DNA of 64,000 bases from Culex pipiens pallens (GCF_016801865.2 NC_068939.1:129229917-129293916); one strand, 5' to 3'. Shown: positions 34,277-46,553, counted from the first letter of the stretch. Program-made: numbers and translations. The notes: generated by a model from the sequence alone, not told the origin.

Positions 34277-36208
34277 GAGCAACTCTCTACGAAATCGGCC
34301 GATTTCGACCATTTTTATTTTTTGTATTTTTGATTTGACTCAAACTTTGTGGGGGCCTTCCCTATGACCAAATAAGCTATTTTGTGTCATTGGTTCACCC
34401 ATACAAGTCTCCATACAATTTTGGCTGCTGTCCATACAAAAATGGTATGAAAATATTCAAACAGCTGTAACTTTTGAGTGAATTTTCTGATCTATTTGGT
34501 GTCTTCCGCAAAGTTGTAGGTATTGTTAAGGACAATTGAGAAAAAAAATAGGTACACGGAAAAAAAATTTGCAGATTTTTTTATCAACTCTTTTTCCCTA
34601 AAACTCAATTTCCCAAAATACGTATTTTTTGAATTTCAAGATTTTTTGATATGTTTTAGGGGACTAAAATTCGCAACTTTTGAGCTATAGAAAAACATGG
34701 TCAAAAAATCTGCGGCAAAGTTATGAATTTTTGAAAAATAGTAATTTTTGGAAAAAAAATCCAAATTTCATGCAAAAAACAATTTGAAGTTATTTTTAAT
34801 GCTAAATTGAATTTGCAATCGAAAACTACTTTACAATTTTTTTGATAAAGGGCTTCGTTTTCAAGATATAGCCACCGAAAGTTTGATTTTAGCAAAATAT
34901 TTGCAGTTTTACGGTTTTTAAAAATAGTGACCATGAGCAACCATTTCTAAAAATATTTTTTTTGAAAAGTTCAGAAAATTTGCAATAAAATTGTCTAAGA
35001 GACATTGAAGATTGGACCTCGGGTTGCTGAGATACAGCCACTTTAAGAAAAAGAAACACGAAAATTGAAGTTTTCCAAGTCTCACCAAAACAACCCACCA
35101 TTTTCTAATGTCGATATCTCAGCAACTAATGGTCCGATTTTCAATGTTAATACATGAAACATTCGTGAAATTTTCCGATCTTTTCGAAAAAAAATATTTT
35201 GAAAAAAAATAAATCAAGACTAACATTTTAAATGGGCGTAGTATTCAAGGTTTGGGCCTTTTAAAATGTTTGTCTTGATTTAATTTTTTTCAAAATATTT
35301 TTTTTCGAAAAGATCGGAAAATTTCACGAATGTTTCATGTGCTAACATTGAAAATCGGACCATTAGTTGCTGAGATATCGACATTAGAAAATGGTTGGTT
35401 GTTTTGGTGAGACTTGGAAAACTTCAATTTTCGTGTTTCTTTTTCTTAAAGTGGCTGTATCTCAGCAACCCGAGGTCCAATCTTCAATGTCTCTTGAACA
35501 ATTTTATTGCAAATTTTCTGAACTTTTCAAAAATAATATTTTTAGAAATGGTCGCTCATGGTCACTATTTTTAAAAATCGAAAAACTGCAAATATTTTGA
35601 TAAAATCAAACTTTCGGTGCCTATATCTTGAAAACGAAGCCCTTTATCAAAAAAATTGTAAAGTAGTTTTCGATTGCAAATTCAATTTTGCATTAAAAAA
35701 TGATTTCAAATTTGTTTTTGCATGAAATTTGGATTTTTTTTTCAAAAATTACTATTTTTCAAAAATTCATAACTTTGCGGCAGATTTTTTGACCATGTTT
35801 TTCTATAGCTCAAAAGTTGCGAATTTTAGTCCCCTAAAACATATCAAAAAATCTCGAAATTCAAAAAATACGTATTTTGGGAAATTGAGTTTTAAGGAAA
35901 AAGAGTTGATAAAAAAATCTGCAAATTTTTTTTTCCGTGTACCTATTTTTTTCTCAATTGTCCTCAACAATACCTACAACTTTGCGGAAGACACCAAATT
36001 GATCAGAAAATTCACTCAAAAGTTACAGCTGTTTGAATATTTACATACCATTTTTGTATGGACAGCAGCCAAAATTGTATGGAGACTTGTATGGGTGAAC
36101 CAATGACACAAAATAGCTTATTTGGTCACAGGGAAGGCCCCCACAAAGTTTAAGCCAAATAAAAAAATACAAATAAAATCCATTTCCGGTTTTGGTAGAG
36201 AATTGCTC
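34277..36208. mobile_element. 1.9-kb giant palindromic element inserted in a satellite, AAAT duplication
   Basis: GAGCAACTCTCTACGAAATC at the left is mirrored by GGTAGAGAATTGCTC at the right, with AAAT on both sides (34273-34276 and 36209-36212). The two halves are near-perfect reverse complements around a centre near 35243. This is a distinct subfamily from 7740-9654: the arms align throughout but diverge in detail, and the solo arm at 681-1352 belongs to the same subfamily. It is non-coding. Confidence 0.93.
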
Positions 36209-36212
36209 AAAT

Positions 36213-36337
36213 GCAAAAATACAAAAATACAAAAATACAAAAATACAAAAATACAAAAATACAAAAATACAAAAATACAAAAATACAAAAATACAAAAAT
36301 ACAAAAATACAAAAATACAAAAATACAAAAATACAAA
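36213..36337. repeat. Octamer satellite (ACAAAAAT)n, right block
   Basis: About 15 copies of the same 8-bp unit as 33948-34276, starting immediately after the AAAT target duplication. Confidence 0.95.
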
Positions 36338-36340
36338 AAA

Positions 36341-36905
36341 AAGAGAAATTAGATTAATGTCTTCAAATGAGTAAATTTAAGATCTATTTTTCTTCAATTA
36401 CGCTACAGCTCCATAACACTTTCCACCCCCACAATCCAAACCATATCATCAACTACCTCGAAGATCATTCTCGATTCAATTCCTCAACTTCCATGTGCCC
36501 CGCGTTCGTTCGTGCCCGCGCAAGTTTGCGGTTAAATCAAAAGCCAACCATAAATTATCCCACCATTTATGTAATGATCCGCAGTGCACTCAATCTCACC
36601 ACGAAGCATATTCATCGCAAGTATCGCACCGATTCTGGCGCTTGACTGCTTGACTTTCGGCGCCATCCTTCCATGCTGCCCGTCCCTGGAAACCCCTTCT
36701 AAATCGTCCGTGTGGTGGCAACTAAGTATTGACCATCCGTGCGATGTAATAAGACGTTGCCGGGGCCTTGCCGAGCGAACCAATAAGCATAAATCAAACA
36801 TAAGTTCTGCCGTTGCAACGTGTTGAGAAGTTTAGAGTGACTGAACAATTTTTACCGTGAATGAAAGTTTAAAAACATATTATAAATGAAGGTCTCTCTC
36901 TATGG
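36341..36905. other. Gene-free DNA
   Basis: Unique-looking, GC-balanced between 36480 and 36820. No supported coding region. Confidence 0.4.
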
Positions 36906-36913
36906 GTTGTAAC

Positions 36914-39332
36914 CAGGGCTGCGGAGTCGGGTCATGATTCAAGCGACTCCGACTCCGACTCCAACTCCGGCCCACCAACTCTAGCCGACTCCAACTCCGA
37001 CTCCGACTCCAGCTTTCAAAAAATGATTGGCTCTGACTCCGACTTCGACTCAACATATTTTTAAATATTTCAAAAGTTAGTTAACTATTATTTCGAAAAC
37101 ATTGATAAATAGGATTATTTAAAACTCTCTAAGTGGAAAAAACCGGAGGAAAGTTTCTAGTTTTACAAGTTTTAGACGTTATTGAAACAGAAATAAAAAA
37201 CGCCAGTTTTGAAGGCATTTTCAGAAGAACAGTTTGGTAAGTAAATTTGGATTTATTTACTTAACCTCAAATTTTCATTAAATTGATTAAAAGCTTAAAT
37301 ATTAAATTGTTATTTTTTTGAATGATCATTAAAAGAAAACTGGCCTTAATGATCGATTCAACATATAAATTCAATTTGCTCACTTTTAGGTTGACATTTA
37401 TAAGAAGCACAGTGACTATCATAGTCACCTTGTATTTTTAAATAACCATTTTAAAGGAAACTTTTTTTTAAGCTCCATTGATATTTTTAAGCATACATGG
37501 ACATCACGCCAAGGCTGAAGAAGTTTATTATTACAAATCAATGCATCTAAAAAAATCTTCGTGGTAAGGACGCTTAAAGGGTCCTTTTCAAATATCTGTG
37601 ACCTAAAAAATATTGTACCTCGAAATTTTGGATTTATTTGAATTTTTAATTTTTTATATTTTTAAAAGTTGGCGCGCGATACTTCTTGCATCTTCACCTA
37701 AACGAAGCTTTATGAATGGTCGTGCGCCTCCATGAAAATATATGAAAAAAAAGAATTGGATATAAAACAAAAATCCACAGGTTAAATATTTTCTAGGTCA
37801 CGGATATTTGTTTATCTTGAAATCCTATCCTATCCTGAAATCTTGAGATTTGTTCAACGATAATTTGCAACAATATCAAAATAGTTTGCCTAAGGATCAA
37901 CATTCTCAGATTTTAGTAGAGAAATAGTAAACATTAAGATAATCGATATATTTAACATATTCAATGATGATTTCAAAATTAGTTGCAACTTTTTTTTATA
38001 TTTGATGTCAGTTTGAAATATTTTAAGCGCGACACTTTTAATTTTTTGTACAAAGTTATAAACAAAATGCGCATGTTGAGTTCCAAGTAATAGATTGTTA
38101 TAATCGTTGAATATTTGTTGGAAGAGTTATCCTGTCAGTGATTTTTTTTTTCGATTTCCATAAATAGTGATTATTATTTTATATTTTTTGATGTACCTCG
38201 TAACTTTTTTCCTGAACATTGATTTACTTAAAACCACCAAGACATTCGCTATCGGGGTATAAGATGACTGTGTGTGTACTTTTTTCAGAAAGAACTAGAT
38301 TAAATTTGGTCAAATTTGAATTTAAAGGGTACATAAATATCGGCAAAAGGATGCAGTCAAAAATCAATTAAATATTTCTGACTACAAAACCAATATTGTT
38401 TTAACTTTTTTGAGTTATGATGATACTACATACTTGGGTAAGAGCTGATTAACAGTGATCTCTAAAAAAATTAAAAATGGCAACGCAGCGCATGCAAATT
38501 GAAAAACAATTAAAAATATAAGAAGTTTTGTAAATTAAGCTGTTTTAAAGCAAATACTAAAAATAAAAAAATAAACATACACAGTAAAAAAGTTCTGTGT
38601 AAAATCGCATGCAAAAGCATGCACATCACCTTTGTGAGAAAAAGCATGTAATATTGTTTGAGAAAACGTGTACACAAAAAGCATGTACAGAAGAAAAATA
38701 AATAAATTTAGCACATCCCAAAAATAACATCAATCTGGTGAGAGTCATATCCAGATTACCAAGTCCGCGCCCCAACCATCTCGGCTATCTCGCCGCTGTG
38801 AATTTGGCTGGATAAACATCGATGTAGCTGTACAGTTAATTCAGTATACGACATACGGGAAACCTACTGGTACATCGGCGTTGAACACAACATTTACAAG
38901 ACGGCGAGATAGCCGAGACGGTTGGGGCGCAGACTTTGTAATCTGGATATGACTCTCACCAGATTGATGTTATTTTTGGGATGGGCAAAATTTATTTATT
39001 TTTCTTTTGTACATGCTTTTTGTGTACACGTTTTCTCATAAAATATTACATGCTTTTGCTCACAAAGGTGATGTGCATGCTTTTGCATGCGATTTTACCA
39101 TCGGATTTTTTGCTGTGTAATTTTTGTTGAATTAAGGATAACTCCGACTCCGACTCCAACTCCGGGTAATCAGAAATTTTCGGCTCCGACTCCAGCTAAT
39201 AAAATTTAGCCGACTCCGACTCCAGCTGTTCGAGTTTTGACGACTCCGACTCCAACTCTGACTCCAGGCCTCCCAAAAAGACCCGACTCCACCGACTCCG
39301 GCTCCGACTCCGACTCCGACTCCATAGCCCTG
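36914..39332. mobile_element. Complete hAT-like non-autonomous element, 8-bp duplication GTTGTAAC
   Basis: The ends CAGGGCTGCGGAGTCGG and CCGACTCCATAGCCCTG are inverted, and GTTGTAAC lies perfectly on both sides (36906-36913 and 39333-39340), as expected for hAT insertion. Both subterminal regions (36914-37070 and 39135-39325) are built from a degenerate GACTCC hexamer array. The interior is AT-rich with no transposase frame. A TA-flanked MITE sits inside near the right end (38580-39117). A rearranged inverted relative lies at 20875-25012. Confidence 0.92.
38580..39117. mobile_element. 538-bp TA-flanked palindromic MITE with tRNA-like heads
   Basis: The left end CACAGTAAAAAAGTTCTG and right end ...GATTTTTTGCTGTG are flanked by TA (38578-38579 and 39118-39119). 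The arms are near-perfect complements: CGCATGCAAAAGCATGCACA near the left is mirrored near the right. Each arm carries the sequence GCGAGATAGCCGAGACGG followed by TTGGGGCGCAGAC, on the plus strand at 38904-38935 and mirrored at 38764-38795. This resembles the D-arm/A-box and anticodon stem of a tRNA. The B box is weak. Confidence 0.82.
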
Positions 39333-39340
39333 GTTGTAAC

Positions 39341-40267
39341 AATATCAAACTCCTCAACAGCCGCTACAAAATCAATTTCGTCAGAGCAGATGTAATCGCC
39401 CTTTTAAATCGCCTTCTCGCGTTCTTTCATTGATGTTTTGATGACAGAACGAAAGACTCAGCGGTGAGAGCACGTAGTAGAGGAAAATAATAGAAATGCT
39501 AGGAACAGAATGACCTTGCTGGGAACCACGACACAAAGATAGTTTATTCGCAAGCTATAGCTATGATCGCTTTTCTCTCTGATATTTTGGTGCAGAAATT
39601 ATCAACTGATATTTTTTTCTATCACTCATTGGCAAACACTGTTTATGACATACACAAACAATCGCTCCTAAACATTAATTTTAAAATTTGCGGAAACGAT
39701 AAAAAATATATCAAATCAAAATATTGTTGATAGAAAAATTCCGAAAAATGACATTCTACCCTATAAAAGAATCTACTGAAAGATCACTGAAAAGACGTGA
39801 ATATCTTGAGGTCATAATGCTGGTCCTTCTGTCGCTGTAGTAAGCATACATAATTCAACTTATTATTGGGCCAGATTTGCATGAAATTGTTATTGTTTCA
39901 CGGATCGTTAGGCAATTCCCCCTTCCCCACGTTCCCAAATCCGTCGATCATCGATCACATAGCCTCCAGGGGCTGAATTGTTCGGTTCATCCATAATGAG
40001 GTGAGAATGATCGAGCATCGCACAGCCGCTGCCGCGGCACAGTCTCTAATTATTTTATCGACAAATGGTTGAGGGTTTTGAGAGCTGAGTGAGGATTTTA
40101 TCGCGTTGGCGCGATGACAACCGCGCGGAATGACGGCTACAGGAAAACTCTGATGGTTTGACAGTGATTGTTTTGGCGAAAAGTCAAAGCCCAACCATTC
40201 ACTTTGACGACCCGCATTTCTTTTGTGGTCTCTATTGCAAGTTTCTGCTCGAACCTTGGGGTCCAAA
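39341..40267. other. Gene-free DNA
   Basis: 39341-39900 is mixed and 39900-40267 GC-balanced. Open frames on both strands overlap and show no family features. Confidence 0.4.
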
Positions 40268-40586
40268 GGCTTGAATGGGGAGAGCACCGAAACCACTTTC
40301 TACTCAAAGGAACCTTTCTCCCCAGGGTTCGAACTGACGACCTTTGGATTGCTAGTCCAACTACCGCCAGCGACTCCACCTGATTAGGCTTGGTTTGGTG
40401 TGTTGTTTGTACTTATACTAGGAAGACGACTCCTACACCTGGAATGACTCAACGGCCTAACAACAACTAAGGCCGGGACCGACGTTTTACTTCCTCATTC
40501 GATGGAAGGCTGGAGCAGATGAGAGTCGAACCCATCATCATTCACTTACATAGTGGACAGCGTAACCATTCAGCCGGCGTGGCTGG
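40268..40586 (-). mobile_element. Two-headed tRNA-derived SINE
   Basis: On the minus strand, head 1 (40586-40513) has an A-box-like TGAATGGTTACGC and the B box GGGTTCGACTCTC (40533-40521). A linker of about 130 bp follows. Head 2 has TGGCGGTAGTTGGA (40369-40356) and the B box GTTCGAACCC (40334-40325). The 3' part ends near GAGCAGAAACTTGCAATAG. Two tRNA-like units in one SINE is the architecture reported for the Twin SINE of Culex pipiens. Whether this is Twin itself cannot be decided without alignment. These are not functional tRNA genes: the acceptor stems do not pair. Confidence 0.75.
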
Positions 40587-41186
40587 TAAAAGTCAGATTT
40601 GAGTCAAATTCGATAAACTTTGAGTGGTGTTAGTGTTAGTAGGAGTTTATCGAACCAAATTGAGCAGAATCCAACCAACGATGTCCCACGGTAGCTGGCT
40701 GGAAATTTATCACGTGCCAAAACGCGCCCCTAATTGGGGTGTTAAATTTCTCACGTCCAAATGGTGCGCGCCACATAATTAGTAAGGTAGCAGTGACATT
40801 TCGGAATCGGTCCTAGGTTTATGCTAATTTTGGGGGATTTGCCATTTCTCGGGGGTGTCGTTTTTTTGTTTGGAACCATATCATTCCGGAGGGGTTTCTT
40901 CAGGTTAACACGGCGTTTGATGTCGTGCAGCTGCAGATCACGCGAACGAACGGTAGTCCGAGCGGATGCGACCAAGGTAATTAATTATTTCTAGATTTTT
41001 TTTTTGCTGTCGGGGAGGAATGATGATTCGAATTTGGAAAGACACACTCTCTAATTGGTACATGGTCACAAATGGAACACAAATCTCTGGCAGGGGCGTG
41101 GGCATCCGAAACGACACAGATTTTAATTGAGAGCGATTATAATCTGCTTTTAACGATGAGTGAGGAATTGGATGGCAATTGGGTGG
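40587..41186. other. Gene-free DNA
   Basis: Unique-looking with no supported coding region. Confidence 0.4.
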
Positions 41187-41559
41187 TACACCATATTCTT
41201 GATTTACACAACGAAATGGGGGTGTTTAATTCGAGAATCGTTTAAAAAAAGAATGTCCATGACTTAAATTGAGAATATGACTTAAATCAAGAATCTTTGG
41301 GATTTCGTAATTTGTCGGAGAATTTTCATCATGTATCAATTGTATTTGGTTTAGTTATGTTATTAAAACATTTTAGCATGGTTTTGGAACACCTGGGATG
41401 TTCTAGTCCATCCGAAACTTCCGGAAATTTTGTGCAGCAGGCTAACCGAAGAAACAAGTTGAAACTTCAAAATTTTGACAGCGGATCCTACCCAGACTGC
41501 TTCAGTGAGTGCGGTAGGCTACAGTGCATTGTTGTAAAGACTTATTGGGATGATCTGGG

Positions 41560-42310
41560 ACATCCAAGGACTCCCTGGAGTTAAGATCTGTGGGTCTACC
41601 GCCGTAACAAGCAAGAGGTCGACGGATTTTGACCCCGGAACATATCCGCATAGCTTCAGTGAGTATGGTAGACTACTTTGCTGATGTGTTGGGATGTCCT
41701 GGGTCATCCAAGGACTCCCTGGAGTTAAGATCTGTGGGTCTACCACCGTAACAAGCAGGAGGTTGACGGATTTTGACCCCGGAATATACCCGCATAGCTT
41801 CAGTGAGCATTGTAGACTACTTTACTGATGTTCTAGGATGTTCTAGGTCGTCCAAGGACTCCCTGGTGTTAAGATCTGAGGGTCTACCACCGTAACAAGC
41901 AAGAGGTTGACGGTTTTTGACCTCGGGACATATCCGCATGGCTTCAGTGAGTATGGTAGACTACTTTGCTGATGTGTTGGGATGTCCTGGGTCATCCAAG
42001 GACTCCCTGGAGTTAAGATCTGTGGGTCTACCACCGTAACAAGCCAGAGGTCGACGGAGTTTGACCCCGGAATATACCCGCATAGCTTCAGTGAGTATGG
42101 TAGACTACTTTACTGATGTTCTAGGATGTTCTAGGTCGTCCAAGGACTCCCTGGTGTTAAGATCTGTGGGACTACCGCCGTAACAAGCAAGAGGTCGACG
42201 GATTTTGACCTCGGGACATACCCGCATAGCTTCAGAGAGTATGGCAGACTACTTTGTTGATGTGTTAGGCTGACTTGGGTCATCCAAGGACTCCCTGGAG
42301 TTAAGATCTG
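41560..42310 (+). repeat. 144-bp minisatellite, left array (about six units)
   Basis: The marker GGAGTTAAGATCTG recurs every 143-145 bp. Each unit contains TCATCCAAGGACTCCCTGG and TAGCTTCAGTGAGTATGG. Units differ by scattered substitutions (for example GGTGTTAAG in alternate copies). Confidence 0.93.
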
Positions 42311-42439
42311 GTTGTCTATCATAAATCCAGGGAGTCCTTGGATGACCCAGAACATCTCAACACATCAGCAAATTAGTCTATCATAATCACTGAAGCTATG
42401 CGAGTGAGTCCCGGGGTCAAAACCCATCGACCTCTGGCT

Positions 42440-43500
42440 CATTACGGCGGTAGACCCTCAGATCTTAACTCCAGGGAGTCCTTGGATGACTCAAGTCAGC
42501 CCGACACATCAGCAAAGTAGTCTACCATACTCACTGAAGCTATACGTGTATATTCCGGGGTCAAAATCCGTCGACCTCTTGCTAGTTACGGTGGTAGACC
42601 CACAGATCTTAACTCCAGGGAGTCCTTGGATGACCCAGGACATCCCAACACATCAGCAAAGTAGTCTACCGTACTCACTGAAGCCATGCGGATATGTTCC
42701 GAGGTCAAAAACCGTCAACCTCTTGCTTGTTACGGCGGTAGACCCTCAGATCTTAACATCAGGGAGTCCTTGGATGACCTAGAACATCCTAGAACATCAG
42801 TAAAGTAGTATATAATGCTCACTGAAGCTATGCGGGTATATTTCGGGGTCAAACTCCGTCGACCTCTTGCTTGTTACGGCGGTAGACCCTCAGATCTTAA
42901 CATCAGGGAGTCCTTGGATGACCTAGAACATCCTAGAACATCAGTAAAGTAGTATATAATGCTCACTGAAGCTATGCGGGTATATTCCGGGGTCAAAATC
43001 CGTCGACCTCTTGCTAGTTACGGTGGTAGACCCACAGATCTTAACTCCAGGGAGTCCTTGGATGACCCAGGACATCCCAACACATCAGCAAAGTAGTCTA
43101 CCGTACTCACTGAAGCCATGCGGATATGTCCCGAGGTCAGAAACCGTCAACCTCTTGCTTGTTACGGCGGTAGACCCACAGATCTTAACTCCAGGGAGTC
43201 CTTGGATGACCTAGAACATCCTAGAATATCAGTAAAGTAGTATATAATGCTCACTGAAGCTATGCGGGTATATTTCGGGGTCAAACTCCGTCGACCTCTT
43301 GCTTGTTACGGTGGTAGACCCACAGATCTTAACTCCAGGGAGTCCTTGGATGACCCAGGACATCCCAACACATCAGCAAAGTAGTCTACCGTACTCACTG
43401 AAGCCATGCGGATATGTCCCGAGGTCAAAAACCGTCAACCTCTTGCTTGTTACAGCGGTAGACCCTCAGATCTTAACTCCAGGGAGTCCTTGGATGTCCC
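42440..43500 (-). repeat. 144-bp minisatellite, right array (about eight units, inverted)
   Basis: The complementary marker GATCTTAACTCCAGGGAGTC recurs at 42461, 42605, 42749, 42893, 43037, 43181, 43325 and 43469, spaced by exactly 144 bp. Two variant types (AACTCC and AACATC) show that local blocks have been duplicated. Confidence 0.94.
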
Positions 43501-44099
43501 AGATCATCCCAATAAGTCGTTACAACAATGCACTGTAGCCTACCGCACTCACTGAAGCAGTCTGGGTCTGGGTCTGGATCCGTTGTCAAAATTTTGAAGT
43601 TTCAACTTGTTTCTTCGGTTAGCCTGCTGCACAAAATTTCCGGAAGTTTCGGATGGACTAGAACATCCCAGGTGTTCCAAAACCATGCTAAAATGTTTTA
43701 ATAACATAACTAAACCAAATACAATTGATACATGATGAAAATTCTCCGACAAATTACGAAATCCCAAAGATTCTTAATTTAAGTCATATTCTCAATTTAA
43801 GTCATGGACATTCTCATTTTAAGCCATGACTTAAAAAAAGTTGCGTAAATCGAGAATCGTTTAAAAAAAGGTGACTTAAAAAAAGAATATGGTGTATATT
43901 AGATGGTTTTGCTGAATTAAGTGTACGCAAAGGTGGGAATTTTGATCAAAGAAAAAGAACCTAAAGAACCCAATCCATGGAAATCTACGAAAAAAAATAT
44001 TTAAAAAACTACATCATGCAACTTCACCCTGACGTACAATTGCTTAACTTTCATCTATATGTAAACTATTCGAAAAAAATAATTTAAATAGTTTGAAAG

Positions 44100-46150
44100 T
44101 AGTCATTATTCAAACTTTTTAGTTGAAATTTTTTCTGAGCGGAGTGATTCTGTACGTTTTTGCAAATTGACCTTTCTTTGCATTTTTTTTTAATTTTAAT
44201 GAAACGTAGACCATGCATGCATACCCTATGTGAAATTAACCATTTTGAGTCATAAATTTTTCCATACATTATAAAGCAATTCTTTACGAAATCGGTCTTT
44301 TTTTTGTTTTCATTTTTGTATTTTTTAATTCGGCTTACACTTTTTTTGCCATTTCGCATAATTAGTTTGTCCATATAATTTTCCGTACAAATTTGGCAGC
44401 TGTCCATACAAAAATGATGTATGAAAATTCAAAAATCTGTATCTTATGAAGGAAATTTTTGATCGTTTTGGTGTCTTCGGCAAAGTTTCAGGTATGGATA
44501 AGGACTACACTGAAAAAATATGAAATGGCATACCGAAGACACAAAATGACATGACGAAGGCACCAAAAAAGTTTCAGCCAGATTGAAAAATACAAAAAAA
44601 TCGAATGACCGAAATCTGAGAGAATTGCTCATAAGAGTAATTTTCTGATCTGATCAGGTGTTTTGTTGTCTTGGGCAAAGTTGTAAGTTATGCTTAGAAC
44701 TTTACTTTCCAAAAAAAAGTCCACAGAAAATAATCACGATTTTTATTACTTTTCATTACCAATAATTTATTCCAAAATACATATTTTTTGAATTGTGCAT
44801 GTGTGTTAGAGGACTAAAAAAATCATGATATGCGTCTGAATAAAAAAAAAGATTTTCAGAAAATAATCAAAATATAATCGAACAAAATTTCAAAATAGTT
44901 TTGCATCGAAATGACTGCAGAGTTTGTTTTAAGTTGCAGGCATTTAAAGGAGTTTTTTTTTGTTAAAAATGGTTTGTTTTTTTTTGCAATTTTTAAATAC
45001 CTACTTCATGAAAGAAAAACAGTTTTATTGAGTATCAGTGATGCTCTTATGATTTTTTTTTGAAGAAAAAATCACAAAGGTTTAATTCTAATCGAACTAG
45101 CAGTTTCAGAGATATCGTGAGTTAATAAATGAAGGCTAATTAGATGATACTGAGAAAAACCATTTTTTACAAAACTTAAACTTTAAGAAACTGTATCTTA
45201 GCAACCAGCAGTCCGATCAGCAGTTAAACATAGAAAATTGTTGGATATTCGCTCAGCTTTTCATAAATATTTCTTGTGTGCCTTGCTTTATGAAATATTA
45301 TTTAATTGCAGAAAAAACATAATACTTATCTTGAAAACGGTAAGCTATAATAAAAATGAAGCAAAGTCATTTTTAATCGCAATTTTCATTTGGCATCTAT
45401 GGCTGATTTATGAAAAAACAAATTACAGTATTTTAATTTAGTCCAAGTTTAATTCCTCGAAAGCAGAACTTTCAAATTAATCATAACATTTAATACGGTC
45501 AAAGAAATATTTTTGGGCCATTTCAAATGAAAGGATTGATTAGAAATTTTTTAATATATTTGAAAGCTATCATAACTTAAAAATTCAAAGCTTTCTTTTG
45601 AAATTTTTCGATTGCAAATTTGATTTAACGCTAAAACAAAATTTTACTACTACTTTTTCGACTTTTTTCTACGTTTTTCAAAAATCATGATTATCAGAAA
45701 AAACAGCAACATTGCCAAAATAATTTTGACCTTTTGTCCTCAATAGATGGCGTTTTTATCATCTTATTCATATCCAAAAATGAGAGTTTCCAAAAATGGT
45801 AATTTTGCAAAAATAGTTTTTTGTTTGAAAGGTTGAAGTATTTTATTTAGAGTTTAACTCTTGGTTTAACTTTTTTTTACTAAAAATTCCTAAGAAATAC
45901 CTACAACTTTCCCGTTGACAAAAAATCGATTAGAAAATCTGTTCTAATGGTACAAATTTTTGAATATTTATATAGTCTTTTTGTATGGACAGCTTCCAAA
46001 ATTGTATGAAAACTTGTATGAGCGAACTAATGATACAAAATGACTTTTTTGGTCATAGGAAATGTACATACACAAAGTTTCAACCAAACAAAATAATACA
46101 AAAAATAATAATTTCTGAAAGTAATATTTATTCTTGGAAAAAAAGTTCTC
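44100..46150. mobile_element. Decayed GAGCAATT-superfamily palindrome with a nested short copy
   Basis: Left-arm-like sequence at 44635-45150 (TTGGGCAAAGTTGTAAGTTAT) and right-arm-like sequence at 45890-46140 (ATACCTACAACTTTCCCGT, then TTTTGTATGGACAGC) are recognisable but diverged. The centre lies near 45180. The ends are eroded, so the limits are approximate. It is non-coding and is interrupted by 44275-44630. Confidence 0.6.
44275..44630. mobile_element. 356-bp internally deleted GAGCAATT-family MITE, ATAA duplication
   Basis: AGCAATTCTTTACGAAATCG at the left and CTGAGAGAATTGCTC at the right are flanked by ATAA (44271-44274 and 44631-44634). It retains about 245 bp of left arm and 110 bp of right arm of the 1.9-kb palindrome. 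The join is near 44518. Confidence 0.88.
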
Positions 46151-46553
46151 GAATAAAAATAAATTCAAAATAAAAAATCTCAAAAAACTATGCAAAATTC
46201 TGTATACTCAGCAGTGTTTAGTTACATTTTTGATATCAGCAGTTTAGTTTTGCCATTAGTAACAAAAAAAACAGGCAACAACATTTTTGTTTTTTTTTTT
46301 TTTTTTTTGTTAAGTGTGTTAAGTCCTTCAAAGTGTCCTCAAATACAGATACGTCGTAGAATCGACGTCTACCAATATTTCGATCACGCTTCCTATTCCC
46401 TGGGAACCTTTGGCATCTCTATGAACTAGATGCATATCTGAAACATGTTTTAACAAATAATTGGCCAAAACAAAGTAGGTAATCAGTAACCAAGGCAGAA
46501 ACGTTTTTGTTCCAACATTAAAATTATTTCAAAAAAATTATCCATCTCCAGCC

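Larger units (their letters stand above)
41189..43894. mobile_element. TA-flanked element built from inverted 144-bp minisatellite arrays
   Basis: CACCATATTCTT at 41189 is mirrored at 43883-43894, with TA outside both ends (41187-41188 and 43895-43896). The terminal 250-350 bp contain degenerate repeats around GACTTAAATTGAGAATATG and a unique inverted block (41297-41520 against 43549-43767). The centre holds about six 144-bp units in one orientation (41560-42310) and about eight in the opposite orientation (42440-43500). Because 144 is a multiple of three, frames stay open across units and create spurious open frames up to 98 codons. No transposase is present. Confidence 0.88.

Noticed and set aside
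33822..34333. Long open frames on both strands of about 130-140 codons with FCIFVFLY or YKNTKIQK repeats
   Set aside because: They are translations of the (ACAAAAAT)n satellite, open in several frames at once. There is no gene evidence.
40325..40380. A genuine tRNA gene with A and B boxes
   Set aside because: The acceptor stem does not pair and the unit is embedded in a repeated SINE body, so it is a SINE head.
42486..43538. Open frames of 65-98 codons with repeated PQILTPGSPW
   Set aside because: They arise because the 144-bp minisatellite unit is a multiple of three. There is no start context, splice structure or recognisable domain.
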